A stretch of 64,000 bases of DNA from Hahella chejuensis KCTC 2396 (GTDB taxonomy: Bacteria; Pseudomonadota; Gammaproteobacteria; Pseudomonadales; Oleiphilaceae). Under the pieces are notes generated by a model, which saw only the letters and a list, made by a program, of their open reading frames with translations, was not told where the DNA came from and did no database searches. Positions within the stretch are counted from its first letter, which is position 1, and the number at the start of each line of letters is the position of its first letter. The stretch is from the NCBI RefSeq assembly GCF_000012985.1, contig NC_007645.1, forward strand, positions 3,378,501 through 3,442,500. The letters are read 5' to 3'. Made by a program: the position numbers and the translations under genes. Shown piece after piece: positions 53,164 through 62,186 of the stretch.

Positions 53164-53736
53164 ATGAAACCTAAAGATGAGAAGAAACTTGAAGCCGTGA
53201 TTACCGCCACCTGCCGATTAGCGGCGGAACGCGGCCTCTTCGGTTTGACCCTGGCCCAGATCGCCAAAGAAGCTGGCATTGGCACCAGTACGCTTTATGT
53301 TTATTTCCCAGACAAAGAAGCGTTGTTCAATGAGGTCTATCGCCAGGCCAAGAGGGAGGCTCTGAACTTCTACTTCACTGGCATTGACCAAACCCTGCCG
53401 CTCAAAGGCAAAGTGCGCAATGTATGGAATAAGATGCTCGATCATCGCCTGCAACGCTTTGATCAAGTAACCTTTATGGAACAGTTTGTCGGTTCATCCT
53501 TCATGAGCGATGAAAGCCGCGCCTTTGTCGAACGACACGGTGAAGGACTGATACAGATGGTTGTTGAAGGACAGAGAGAAGAAATCCTGAAACCGATCCC
53601 GATTCCTTTTATTAGCTCGCTATTTTTTGGATCAATCCGCGAAACTGCGCGTCTTATTCGCGCCGGTTCGATTACTGATACCGAAGAAGCCCGTGAGATT
53701 GCCTTCCAGCTTTGCTGGGATGGCATACGATCCTGA
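53164..53736 (+). CDS. TetR-family transcriptional regulator
   Basis: 190 residues from ATG 53164 (GGTGG upstream); starts at 53128 or 53152 would place the operator in or against the coding sequence. The helix-turn-helix is textbook: AQIAKEAGIGTSTLYVYFPD followed by KEALFNEVY. The C-terminal part is a helical ligand domain. Two like palindromes, before this gene and before the next, indicate that it represses both itself and the SDR locus. Confidence 0.85.
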   Translation: MKPKDEKKLEAVITATCRLAAERGLFGLTLAQIAKEAGIGTSTLYVYFPDKEALFNEVYRQAKREALNFYFTGIDQTLPLKGKVRNVWNKMLDHRLQRFDQVTFMEQFVGSSFMSDESRAFVERHGEGLIQMVVEGQREEILKPIPIPFISSLFFGSIRETARLIRAGSITDTEEAREIAFQLCWDGIRS

Positions 53737-53755
53737 GTATTTTTTTAACTTTTAA

Positions 53756-53771
53756 CCGAATTTATATTCGC
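53756..53771. promoter_or_regulatory. TetR-type operator before the SDR locus
   Basis: CCGAATTTATATTCGC matches the site at 53134 at 13 of 16 positions and lies 15 bases before the SDR start codon. Confidence 0.6.
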
Positions 53772-53786
53772 TATTGGAGAAATATT

Positions 53787-54130
53787 ATGATGACTAAAAC
53801 TAACCCTGTTGTTCTGATCACCGGCGCCTCAAGCGGAATCGGGCATGCGGCCGCTGTTTTGTTCGCTGAACAGGGCTGGAATGTTGTCGCCACTATGCGG
53901 AAGCCCTCCGACGGTGAGGCGTTGACCCACAGCCCGAACATCAAAGTGTACCCGCTTGACGTCACCGATTCTGCCTCTGTGGAAGCCGCAGTGGCAGAAA
54001 CCCTTAATAAATTCGGGCGTATAAAGTCATGTATCTCGCAGGACCGGACGCAGAACAGGGGTTTGAATTGCATCGAAGCCTTCCTGAAGAGAAGAGATTA
54101 GAGATGGTCCGCCAACACGCAGGCTTGTGA
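53787..54130 (+). pseudogene. Short-chain dehydrogenase/reductase with large internal deletion
   Basis: The N-terminal Rossmann segment is intact (VVLITGASSGIGHAAAVLFA; IKVYPLDVTDSASVEAAVAE) up to NKFGRI near 54020, then the frame reads unrelated sequence. In the next frame the stretch MYLAGPDAEQGFELHRSL... to AGL and TGA at 54128 looks like a typical SDR C terminus. The missing part, roughly 150 codons, carried the catalytic Ser-Tyr-Lys. It is under a TetR operator but can make no active enzyme. Confidence 0.7.
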
Positions 54131-54222
54131 TGGACGCGACATATTTCTGTGAGAGGTTATCTCTACTGCACTCTTAGAGGGACAGCCTCGTCTGTTAAAC
54201 ACTTCGGAGAAAGAGCATACCA

Positions 54223-55350
54223 ATGAAGATAATGAAGTTTCCCTACCGGTATTTAGTGCTTGGCGGCCTTGTCGTAGGCGCCGCCGTAAGTATGTCATCC
54301 TGCCAGAGCTTTCCTTATGCTGATTCACCGCAGGCTGGACAGAATGCTTTTGAAAACACTCGGCCAAGGCAAGCTCCCGGCTTTGTGAAAACATTCAATA
54401 TCTATTGGGATTTTGTATTTAACAAAGGGGAGGACACTGTACCGAGTAAACCGCTACCGGTGCAGATTATGACTCAGGAAATGCTGTCGGCTGCGCCGGA
54501 TGGCAGCCTGTATCGGCTCGGCCACTCCACTGTTTTATTGAAGCTGCATGGCAACTATTTTCTGACAGATCCGGTTTTTTCCGAACGCGCCTCGCCGGTG
54601 CAATGGATGGGGCCGAAGCGTTTTCATGCTCCTCCTATAGCGTTAGAGGATTTGCCGGCGATCAAGGCGGTTATTTTCTCACACGATCACTATGATCATC
54701 TCGATTATGAAACCGTCCTGGCGCTGGCTGATAAAGCAGAATGGTTCTTGGCGCCACTCGGTGTTGGCGACCGACTAATCGATTGGGGCATTGACGCACA
54801 TAAGGTCAAACAACACGATTGGTGGCAATTCACTGATATTGCCGGAGTGCGTTTTATCGCTACTCCTGCTCAGCATTTTTCCGGTCGCGGGTTACTGGAC
54901 AAGAACAAAACGCTGTGGGCGTCCTGGGTCATCATTGACGATGATCTTCGGATATTTTTCAGTGGCGATACGGGCTATTTTAATGGCTTCAAAACCATTG
55001 GCGAGAAATACGGGCCGTTCGATATTACTCTGATCGAGTGCGGCGCCTACGACATGAAATGGTCAGATATACACATACAACCGGAAGACGTCATAAAAGC
55101 GCATGCAGATCTACGTGGCCGCTGGTTGCTTCCTATTCACAACGGCACCTTTGATCTGGCGATGCACACTTGGTATGAGCCGTTTGATCGCATCGCTGAA
55201 TTGGCCAGGAAGCAAGGCGTAGCGCTGACTACACCGCGTATGGGAGAAATGCTAAGTATACAAGCGCTGCATGTCGCATCGCAGTGGTGGCGCCAGATGA
55301 GCAATGACCCAGTGCAACAGGAAAACGCATCCGAAATGGCAATGGAGTAA
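54223..55350 (+). CDS. Lipoprotein metallo-hydrolase, NAPE-PLD/UlaG-like
   Basis: 375 residues. Lipoprotein signal with Cys at about residue 27 (SMSSCQ), start supported by GGAGAAAG. The metallo-beta-lactamase fold is complete: FLTDPVFSERASP, FSHDHYDHLD (metal motif), ATPAQHFSGRG, FFSGDTGYF (bridging Asp) and LPIHNGTFDL (final His). This pattern matches NAPE-PLD-type phospholipid hydrolases, which bacteria often anchor to the outer membrane. It is probably in one unit with the TetR-controlled SDR remnant and the following oxidoreductase. Confidence 0.8.
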   Translation: MKIMKFPYRYLVLGGLVVGAAVSMSSCQSFPYADSPQAGQNAFENTRPRQAPGFVKTFNIYWDFVFNKGEDTVPSKPLPVQIMTQEMLSAAPDGSLYRLGHSTVLLKLHGNYFLTDPVFSERASPVQWMGPKRFHAPPIALEDLPAIKAVIFSHDHYDHLDYETVLALADKAEWFLAPLGVGDRLIDWGIDAHKVKQHDWWQFTDIAGVRFIATPAQHFSGRGLLDKNKTLWASWVIIDDDLRIFFSGDTGYFNGFKTIGEKYGPFDITLIECGAYDMKWSDIHIQPEDVIKAHADLRGRWLLPIHNGTFDLAMHTWYEPFDRIAELARKQGVALTTPRMGEMLSIQALHVASQWWRQMSNDPVQQENASEMAME

Positions 55351-55416
55351 GACAATGATAGAGTTCAGAGTCAATGGAGAGGAGCATCGCATCCGCTCAA
55401 AGAGGAGTATCGACGT

Positions 55417-56064
55417 ATGACAAAGCGAACTGTGATCATTGCAGGAGCCACCGGCTTGGTAGGGGAGGAGGTTCTTAAGGGGCTGTTGGACGATAAAACG
55501 GTGGCTGAAGTGCACAGCCTGGGCCGTAGAGTTCCAACAATTCAGCATCCTAAACTGATTCCCCATGTAGTCGACTTTACCGCGCTACCTCCGCTGCCAG
55601 CATCGGACGAGGTCTATCTTGCTCTGGGAACGACAATAAAAAATGCCGGCAGTCAAGAAGCCTTCCGTGCTATCGACTTCGATGCCAATCTGGCGGTTGC
55701 CAAGGCGGCAAAGATGGCAGGCGCCAGAAAAGTGGGACTGGTGAGTGCGATGGGCGCTGATTCTGGCTCGAAAATTTTCTACAGCCGTGTCAAAGGAGAT
55801 CTTGAGAATGCATTGGCTCAAATGCAGTTCGAAAGTTTGGTTATTGCACGCCCATCTATGCTTGTTGGGGATCGGGAGGCTATCGGTCAACCGGTCCGGC
55901 GGGGGGAGATTCTTGCATCTGTGCTTGGTAAGGCGGTTGGTTTCCTATTTCCGTCAAACTACAAGCCGATCAAAGCGGCGGCGGTTGCAAAAGCACTGCT
56001 GACCGCTGTTCCAACTTCCAAGGGTAAATCGGTTTTACTATCCGGTTCGATGCAGCGGCCTTAA
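55417..56064 (+). CDS. NAD(P)-binding oxidoreductase (atypical SDR, HTATIP2/TIP30-like)
   Basis: 215 residues. The Rossmann start is VIIAGATGLVGEEVLKGLL; DEVYLALGTTIKNAGSQEAF, GLVSAMGADSGSKIFYSRVK with the Y-x-x-x-K pair, and VIARPSMLVGDRE follow. GAGGAG precedes ATG 55417. Members bind NADPH; many are linked to redox homeostasis, with no firm substrate. It lies 66 bases after the metallo-hydrolase and is likely co-transcribed with it. Confidence 0.8.
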   Translation: MTKRTVIIAGATGLVGEEVLKGLLDDKTVAEVHSLGRRVPTIQHPKLIPHVVDFTALPPLPASDEVYLALGTTIKNAGSQEAFRAIDFDANLAVAKAAKMAGARKVGLVSAMGADSGSKIFYSRVKGDLENALAQMQFESLVIARPSMLVGDREAIGQPVRRGEILASVLGKAVGFLFPSNYKPIKAAAVAKALLTAVPTSKGKSVLLSGSMQRP

Positions 56065-56107
56065 AACTCGATGGGATTGGTAGGACAAGATGCATGGTGG
56101 TAGCTTC

Positions 56108-56256
56108 CTATACCCGGTACGCAAACCAATGACGAGTGCGGTTAGCAAAATAGACCAGTGACAGCATCACCGGCACTTCCACCAGGACACCGACAACTGT
56201 GGCCAGAGCGGCCCCGGAATGCAGGCCAAACAAGGAAATCGCGACCGCCACAGCTG
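56108..56256 (-). pseudogene. Relic of an Acr3-type arsenite efflux gene (C-terminal end)
   Basis: On the minus strand about 48 codons without start read [20 protein letters not shown] then [20 protein letters not shown] and end at TAG (56108-56110). This is the well-conserved last membrane segment and tail of Acr3 family arsenite exporters. An in-frame stop precedes it, so only this fragment survives. It overlaps the 5' part of the LytTR frame on the other strand. Confidence 0.6.
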
Positions 56257-56753
56257 GTCCCTATCAGGCATGCCGGTGCTGCGATTTTATCCTATTGACG
56301 AAGTCAATCGCTACCGGGGGCCTGTCGGCAGTTGAAAGTCACTACATCCGCAGCTTGCATGAGCAAGCGCAACGCAACTTTAGGCAGAGTAAAGAACTGA
56401 TTGCGGACGCCTATCTATTCGATGCCGTAAACCGCCTGGAGAAAAACCTGAACGCAATTGTATTCGTCCAGTCAGCGCCGCCATATTGTACGGTGTACGA
56501 CAATTGCGGCAGAAAAGACGGTTTTGACGTGCGCGCCAACTTATCCTCACTGGGGATGTACTTTGACGACAGTCACCTCATCCAGATCCACCGCAGCTAT
56601 ATGATCAATCCGCTATTTGCCGAGAGCGTAGCGCGCCACGAACGTGATTATCAGTTAGTACTGAAAGACGCGTCCGGTAAGGAGATAACGCTGCCTGTCG
56701 CCAGAGCGAGGGTAAAAGTACTCCGTCAGAAACTGGCGCACTTGTTTACTTAG
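56199..56753 (+). CDS. LytTR-domain DNA-binding protein, 5' end uncertain
   Basis: The C-terminal 100 residues carry a LytTR domain: [54 protein letters not shown] and [16 protein letters not shown]. The frame is open back to GTG 56199, but the first 40-50 codons lie antisense to the Acr3 relic and look non-natural, so the true start was probably removed by the rearrangement that left the relic. LytTR proteins bind DNA and usually regulate membrane or quorum functions. Function without its own N-terminal partner domain is doubtful. Confidence 0.55.
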   Translation: MARAAPECRPNKEIATATAGPYQACRCCDFILLTKSIATGGLSAVESHYIRSLHEQAQRNFRQSKELIADAYLFDAVNRLEKNLNAIVFVQSAPPYCTVYDNCGRKDGFDVRANLSSLGMYFDDSHLIQIHRSYMINPLFAESVARHERDYQLVLKDASGKEITLPVARARVKVLRQKLAHLFT

Positions 56754-56881
56754 GCTTTCGCCAATCCGACCTTGACGCTTGACCAGAGAACGACTCCGAA
56801 CCTGATGTCAGATTCATACAACCTGTTGTTGTGACGCTTTGCTACACTGTCGCTAGCGGGTACGAAAAGTGAGAGGGCGCA

Positions 56882-58108
56882 GTGGCGAAAGACAACAAGA
56901 CGCAAAGCCAACAATTCAAACCAGAATGTAATTTGACGACGCCTTCCATTAGCGCCGATGTATACGCGCGGAGGATGAAGGACTATGTGCGTGAAGCCGT
57001 TTTGCGCGAAGATAAATTTTACGAACACAACTGTTTGACCATCTCGATTACCCCGACATTCAGGTTGAGCAACCTGGAGCTGACTAAAATGCGTGAGATG
57101 GAAGAGGGCAGTGGTTGTTTCCAGTTCACCAACAGCAGTCGTCGAATTCGCATATCCCCACAGCAAGAAGGCTATCCCATCGGGGTCGAAAACTTACCTG
57201 AAAATGCCCAATCATTGCTGCAACAACTAGGCATCAAATGGAAGCTTACAGAAGCGCAACACTGCGAATGGCACTTTGAGTTTCCATGGGTGATATACGC
57301 TTACCTGCTGAATAAAGAGTTGAGGGGATTAAGGGAAGAACTCATACGCCTGAATCAGCAGCATATCGATATCGACATTGGGCCCTCGTTGCGGGCGTTT
57401 AACGACAAATATCTTGAAAAGGCGCTTCGTAAGCGATTTTCCAAACTGGCGGACAAGCCAGATTTGCTACACGCTATTTTGGATCACTATGTAGCTGACG
57501 ATGTATGGAAAACAAAGCTGTTCCAAATTAGCACGGGCCTGTTCAATTACAGGCTGGACGTTTACTTTGAGGCCCTGGCCAAGGAGATGGCGTCTCATAT
57601 CTCGGTCGCTGGAGAAGAGGATAACGGAGTAACGCGCATCCTGTTGGATCGACCAGAGTTGTTTCAACAGCCAATGACATATCGTCTATACCGGCGTCAT
57701 GGCGAGACGCAGAATGGCGATATCAGCGCCTGCTGCGTCTTGCTGCCAAGTCATTACGACGAGGAAGTGGACGATTTCTATCTAGCGGAGCTCAAGCAGA
57801 TCAGTCGCAAAGTCAAAAAACCTTTAAGTTGGTATGACTCTAAGACGCTGCTAGGCGTTATTTATGACGTGCTTTGTCTGAATGTTTTCTATCCCGCTTT
57901 AGCCGCCGTCGGATTCTGTGAAGCTGACATACAATGGTGCGAAGGCGATGATGACTATGATACCGCATGGATTCGCCAACGCCTCGCCAAACATAAGAAG
58001 AAAATAGTTCAGGATTGGGACGCCGAAACGGTGGCGAAAGTTCTGGACTACGTGGTGGAAAACGACGCAATCAAAGGTCGGGTTCTGGCGTCGATATTCG
58101 AACTCTGA
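56882..58108 (+). CDS. Hypothetical protein of unknown function, 408 residues
   Basis: Start GTG 56882 has GAGAGGG 5 bases upstream. No signal peptide and no transmembrane helix. The text is that of a soluble, mixed alpha/beta protein (WHFEFPWVIYAYLLNKELRG; LLHAILDHYVADDVWKTKLF; ISACCVLLPSHYDEEVDDFY). I see no catalytic motif and no known domain. It stands alone, with a hairpin-less 3' region. The length and even codon use argue for a real gene. Confidence 0.7.
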   Translation: MAKDNKTQSQQFKPECNLTTPSISADVYARRMKDYVREAVLREDKFYEHNCLTISITPTFRLSNLELTKMREMEEGSGCFQFTNSSRRIRISPQQEGYPIGVENLPENAQSLLQQLGIKWKLTEAQHCEWHFEFPWVIYAYLLNKELRGLREELIRLNQQHIDIDIGPSLRAFNDKYLEKALRKRFSKLADKPDLLHAILDHYVADDVWKTKLFQISTGLFNYRLDVYFEALAKEMASHISVAGEEDNGVTRILLDRPELFQQPMTYRLYRRHGETQNGDISACCVLLPSHYDEEVDDFYLAELKQISRKVKKPLSWYDSKTLLGVIYDVLCLNVFYPALAAVGFCEADIQWCEGDDDYDTAWIRQRLAKHKKKIVQDWDAETVAKVLDYVVENDAIKGRVLASIFEL

Positions 58109-58167
58109 CGCCTGCTGCATATCTTGATATTCAGCCAGGCGTCACTCACAGAGCCCTTACAATTTCT

Positions 58168-58281
58168 TTAAGCGCACATTACCTGTAATGGATTATTTTT
58201 GTGGAAAAATGCGGATGGAGCATGCCCTAGAATTTTCTTGTAAGTGATGCTGAAGTGCGGCAAATCAACAAACCCTGCGTA
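58168..58281 (-). pseudogene. Relic of an AraC-family regulator (last helix-turn-helix)
   Basis: About 37 codons on the minus strand read YAGFVDLPHFSITYKKILGH then APSAFFHKN, the conserved second helix-turn-helix and tail of AraC regulators. The frame upstream is unrelated or degenerate, so this is a fragment. The remaining DNA up to 58592 shows no further gene. Confidence 0.55.
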
Positions 58282-58592
58282 AGATGATAAAGTCAGTCCA
58301 CGAAACAAGCACCGCCAATTAAAAGAGTCTAAGGCCACCAGCCTAAATATTACGAATGATGAATCCGGAAAAACGAGCGATCTCTTTTTCCGTGTTTCAC
58401 ATGGCTGGCATGACGTGCTTGCCAGGCCGTCTCCTGAAGAGCGCTTCAACATGCACTGGCTGAACTGGATGGCTTGAATCAGGACCTGTGCGCAAATTGT
58501 GAGTATCAAATTTGATGTGGCATGCGCTGCCGAATCCCAATACTTAATTTAACATAATATATATTATGCGCACTTATGGATGGGAGAGCGAT

Positions 58593-58844
58593 CTAAGGTT
58601 GAACTACTCTTGGAAAAACAACAAAGTCTTCAATACGCATATCCTGCTCCTGCCTAGGTCGTACAAACCTGCTATTAAATTCCTCTAAAGCCGCATTAAT
58701 GAATGGACCTTCGTCATATTCCGGCAAATCTAGCACTCGTTCCTGAAAGAAATGATCATCATCAAGCTCGTCCGGAGGAATGCTTAAGGTTCTTATCTGA
58801 TCATCAGTTAACTGGAATGCGATGGTGCGCGTAAAAATGGTCAT
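58593..58844 (-). CDS. Small acidic hypothetical protein
   Basis: 83 residues; AGGAG 5 bases before ATG 58844. Acidic (RTLSIPPDELDDDHFFQERV), with the end FVVFPRVVQP. No signal, no membrane helix and no known family. It is surrounded by gene relics and could be a surviving partner of a lost gene. Confidence 0.55.
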   Translation of the reverse strand: MTIFTRTIAFQLTDDQIRTLSIPPDELDDDHFFQERVLDLPEYDEGPFINAALEEFNSRFVRPRQEQDMRIEDFVVFPRVVQP

Positions 58845-59150
58845 GATGTCTCCTAAAAGAAAGCGTGTCTGTAAAAGTAATCTATAGCCGAAATTTGAAG
58901 GAATTGCTCATGTGAATTCAAAACCATAAAAAACACACATGATCAAACACGAATGTTTTCTCCTTTGCGTGCGTGCTGGCCTCAAACACAGATGCTGGTG
59001 CGAGCGTGAATCCTAATAACTTTTGCTGGTGAAAGATAATGCCTGGTCAGGTCATTTGCTTTGGATAGTTTTGCGGTTGGTGAGTTTTGGGATTTTTGGG
59101 TGGTGAACGCGAATAAAACCGTGCGAGCAGCAATATTCGTCATACATGCA

Positions 59151-59178
59151 ATGTCCACTAATTGACATTAGTGGACAT
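59151..59178. promoter_or_regulatory. Perfect 28-bp operator-like palindrome
   Basis: ATGTCCACTAAT and ATTAGTGGACAT are exact inverted copies around TGAC. It lies about 64 bases before the solute-binding relic, in the gap 58845-59241 that has no gene. No T-run follows, so it is more likely a regulator site than a terminator. Confidence 0.55.
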
Positions 59179-59241
59179 AATGGCTTTATTACTCTGAGTT
59201 GCGCTTCCTTTGGTTCTAACTGGACGCCCAACTAAAATGGA

Positions 59242-59568
59242 GTGGTGGCGGGGCCGATGGCCGATACCATACGCGTGGTTTGCGAGTCGATGGCGATTGA
59301 ATGCAAGCTGTCAGCGTTCCCTTGGCGACGTGCATTAAAAATGACGGAGGATGGTGATGTGGACGGCCTTTTCGCGGTTGTCAAACTTCCCGAGCGCGAA
59401 AAGTATATGTATGTGACCGAGCCTATCATCGAATCCGCCTACGGTGTGTTTGTACCCACTTCCTCCAGCCTGAAATATTCTGCCCCGGTTGATCTGGATG
59501 GTTACACAGTGGGCGCCTACGGCCCCTCTGCAGCTTCCAGAGCATTGGAGGAGATCGCTATCTATTAA
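59242..59568 (+). pseudogene. Relic of a family-3 periplasmic solute-binding protein
   Basis: 108 codons resembling the interior of a PBPb protein (CKLSAFPWRRALKMTEDGDV, then DGLFAVVKLPEREKYMYVTE and PIIESAYGVFVPTSSSLKYS). The signal peptide and start of domain 1 are missing at the left, and the protein ends abruptly at 59568 where LysR sequence begins. It is truncated at both ends. Confidence 0.65.
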
Positions 59569-60438
59569 AAGTCGCAGATACGTTGAGTTTTTCTCGGGCG
59601 GCAAAATCGTTCGGCGTGCCGGCGTCCTCCATCTCCCGTCGCATATCCGACCTTGAAGCTGATCTGGGTGTGGAGTTGCTGCATCGCACGACACGCACAG
59701 TGCGTCTTACAGAGATAGGGATGATTTACGTAGAGCAGGTCCGTGCAGGGGTGACTCAACTTGATGTTGCCGAGGAAATGGTCGGCCTGCATAGCAGAAC
59801 GCCAAGCGGCACGCTACGCATTAGCGCGCTACCAAGTTTTAGCCAGTTGCTGCGACCTGCAGTAATTGCATTTAACCAACGCTATCCGGATATTCTGCTG
59901 GATCTGTATTTTAATGATGCCGTTGTCGAGATGGGCCGCGATCGCATTGATATTGCCATCCGCAGCAGCCTTTTGACTCAGGAACGAGTGATAGCCCATA
60001 AAATCCACAGCCACAAGTATCTTCTGGCGGCCTCTCCAGAGTACTTAAAAAACCATGGGGCGCCCCGCACTCTGGAGGACCTGCAGGATCACCCAGCCCT
60101 ACTCTACCGAGGGCCAAATTCAGTCCTTAAATGGTATGGTCAGGACGCTGGTGGATGGTATGAAGTGCCGATTTCCCCCCTTATTATCAGCAACGATGGG
60201 GAAACCTTGGTGGCAATGGCGCGCCAACATCGCGGCCTGGTGTTACTGCCCGAATGGGGGCTGAAATCATTTATTAACCGCGGCGAACTGGAAGCCATTA
60301 CTTTGAACCAACCAATATCCGTTCGTCGTGGCGCTGAGGCCAGCCTCTACATGATCTAGCAGGTATCAGATACCTAAAGTTAAACTGGCGGTGGATTTCC
60401 TGATTGAGCACTTGACTCAGCATTTAACCGAGATCTGA
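59556..60438 (+). pseudogene. LysR-family regulator, missing its start and with stop and frameshift near the end
   Basis: The frame reads RYLLKVADTLSFSRAAKSFG then VPASSISRRISDLEADLGVE, a typical LysR helix-turn-helix, but its first codons are replaced by the solute-binding relic. It is open to a TAG at 60357-60359 after EASLYMI; beyond it QVSDT and, one base out of frame, KVKLAVDFLIEHLTQHLTEI complete a normal LysR tail to TGA at 60436. So there are three lesions: start lost, nonsense codon and indel. A TTG start at 59583 could still make a shortened protein. Confidence 0.7.
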
Positions 60439-60485
60439 CCTCACCCACGGTTCTGATCTGCTTGTGTATTCGCTTATTTGCCGTT

Positions 60486-60719
60486 TTACGCTTTACGGCA
60501 AACCTTCCTTAGCTTGGTTAAAGACGGCGTCGTCAGGCGAATTATCGAAATGTATGGACTAAAACCGGCGCTATAACGGCTGATCTGAGGATACTTTTCA
60601 TCCCATCGCTGGGCAAACTTGTCCAACTCTGACAGCGCTTCCTCCATTATTTCGCCTGTTGACACCCCCTTCAGGTACAGCCAAGACAAGGCTGAGAGGA
60701 GCAGTGTTTTCTTGCCCAA
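60486..60719 (-). pseudogene. Relic of an IS256-family transposase
   Basis: 77 codons on the minus strand: LLSALSWLYLKGVSTGEIME matches the N-terminal LYLKGVSTG-type motif of IS256 transposases, then ALSELDKFAQRWDEKYPQIS matches a segment that normally lies some 200 residues later, and a decayed TT..S...LRKV stretch ends it. A large internal deletion joins the parts. Confidence 0.6.
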
Positions 60720-60730
60720 GTATTCGGCGT

Positions 60731-61051
60731 CTAATGTCTCATGACGACATCGGGATCAAAGGTCAGGCCTTTCGTCTCTACCTTTTTTACCCCGCGCACG
60801 CTCTTGGCGGCTTTCACTGCTGCTATTTGTTCACCGGCGCTGTGCAAGTGGCCGGTTAACGTCACCACACTGTCTTTAGTGCACACTCCGACGCTGAGTC
60901 CGGGCGACTTTTTGTCGAGAAACAACGAGGATTTAACCTTCATGGTTATCCAGCTGTCTTTAATGAAGCTGTTAGCCTCTTTTGTCGAGCTTTCTGAGTT
61001 TGCGGCCGCCGTTGGCGAAGCGTCTTCGGCCTCAACTTTATTTTTGTCCAT
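60731..61051 (-). CDS. BON-domain protein
   Basis: 106 residues from ATG 61051, chosen for GGAGGT 6 bases upstream. After an Ala/Ser/Glu-rich N-terminal stretch without signal peptide, the BON domain spans about 40-105: DSWITMKVKSSLFLDKKSPG, VCTKDSVVTLTGHLHSAGEQ and VKKVETKGL. BON domains bind membranes or phospholipids and often appear in osmotic-shock or envelope-stress proteins such as OsmY. Those are periplasmic, so the missing signal is odd. Confidence 0.75.
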   Translation of the reverse strand: MDKNKVEAEDASPTAAANSESSTKEANSFIKDSWITMKVKSSLFLDKKSPGLSVGVCTKDSVVTLTGHLHSAGEQIAAVKAAKSVRGVKKVETKGLTFDPDVVMRH

Positions 61052-61140
61052 GTCTGCACCTCCTGTTACCTGTTTCACATTGGAAAGACGAGCATATACT
61101 CGAGAATGACGGTAGTCGGTGCGCTACCGCACTGACCTGT

Positions 61141-61220
61141 ATGTGAGACAGGGCCTGACATGTGCAGGCCCTGTCGTTGCAGGCAAATAGAAGGATGCTA
61201 TTTGCCTGCCGGATTAATAT
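61141..61220 (+). repeat. Dispersed double-hairpin repeat, copy E
   Basis: First hairpin AGGGCCTGACATGTGCAGGC, then GCAGGCAAATAG / CTATTTGCCTGC around AAGGATG: both arms of the second stem carry the same compensating T/G-C change relative to copies B and C, which argues that pairing is selected. It lies upstream of the transglutaminase genes. Confidence 0.8.
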
Positions 61221-61308
61221 ACTGCGGTTTCACCGCCCCTCGTCCGCAAGACGGCTGGCGCCCGATTCTGACGTTCTCACCTCACCACACAGGATGGCGT
61301 ATTTCGGT

Positions 61309-62163
61309 ATGAAGCGATACAAGATCGGGCATGAGACAACCTATTCCTTCTCCGGCTTGGTGCAACTGTACCCGCATACGCTGCGGCTGCGTCCCAGAGA
61401 GGGCCATGAATTGCGGATTGAGTCCTCCAGGCTGGATATATCCCCTCCTGCGACCCTGCGCTGGCATCGTGACGTGGAGGGAAATTCCGTTTCCATCGCC
61501 AGTTTTATCGACAAAGTGAAACGGTTGAGAATATACAGTGAAGTCCTCATACAGAAATACGACCTGGCTCCTCTTGATTTCCTGGTGGCGGACTACGCCG
61601 TGGACTATCCATTTCACTATTTGGATGAAGACAGAGCGGTGCTCGCGCCCTACCTCAATGACGCGTGCGGCGCTGATAACGTTGGGCTGTCCGACTGGAT
61701 CAACAAGCTGTGGCGGCATGAAGAACGCATTCAGACAATTAGTCTCCTGCTTCGGTTAAACCATCGCATTTTCCAAACTATCGCTTATCGCAAACGCGAG
61801 GAGGAAGGCGTTCAGAGCGCGGAACGCACCCTCTATCTTGGCTCAGGCTCCTGTCGGGATTCCGCCAACCTTTTTATGGCCTCCGCCCGACGGCTGGGCT
61901 TCGCCGCCAGATTCGTCAGCGGTTACATCTATGTCAACGGCATGTCGATGCAAGCGGGCTCCACGCACGCCTGGGCGGAGGTGTTCATTCCCGGCGCCGG
62001 CTGGAAAGGCTTTGACCCCACCCGGGGAACGATTGTCGGAGCTGAGCACATCGCTGTCGCTGTCGCCAGATTGCCAGAATCGATCCCTCCTATCGCGGGC
62101 GACTTTTTTGGCGTTCCTGGTTCATCCATGGAGGTGAATGTCCGGGTAACGGACATCACTTAA
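61309..62163 (+). CDS. Transglutaminase-like protein
   Basis: 284 residues from ATG 61309 (an ATG at 61294 is possible, neither with a strong RBS). The N-terminal beta domain starts [20 protein letters not shown]. The cysteine-protease-like triad is complete: Cys in [13 protein letters not shown], His in [13 protein letters not shown], Asp in GFDPTRG. Proteins of this kind are cytosolic, often clustered with alpha-E and circularly permuted ATP-grasp genes; those are absent here. A second, shorter family member follows after 23 bases. Confidence 0.85.
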   Translation: MKRYKIGHETTYSFSGLVQLYPHTLRLRPREGHELRIESSRLDISPPATLRWHRDVEGNSVSIASFIDKVKRLRIYSEVLIQKYDLAPLDFLVADYAVDYPFHYLDEDRAVLAPYLNDACGADNVGLSDWINKLWRHEERIQTISLLLRLNHRIFQTIAYRKREEEGVQSAERTLYLGSGSCRDSANLFMASARRLGFAARFVSGYIYVNGMSMQAGSTHAWAEVFIPGAGWKGFDPTRGTIVGAEHIAVAVARLPESIPPIAGDFFGVPGSSMEVNVRVTDIT

Positions 62164-62186
62164 ACCTCCTTCCCGAGACCTCGCCA

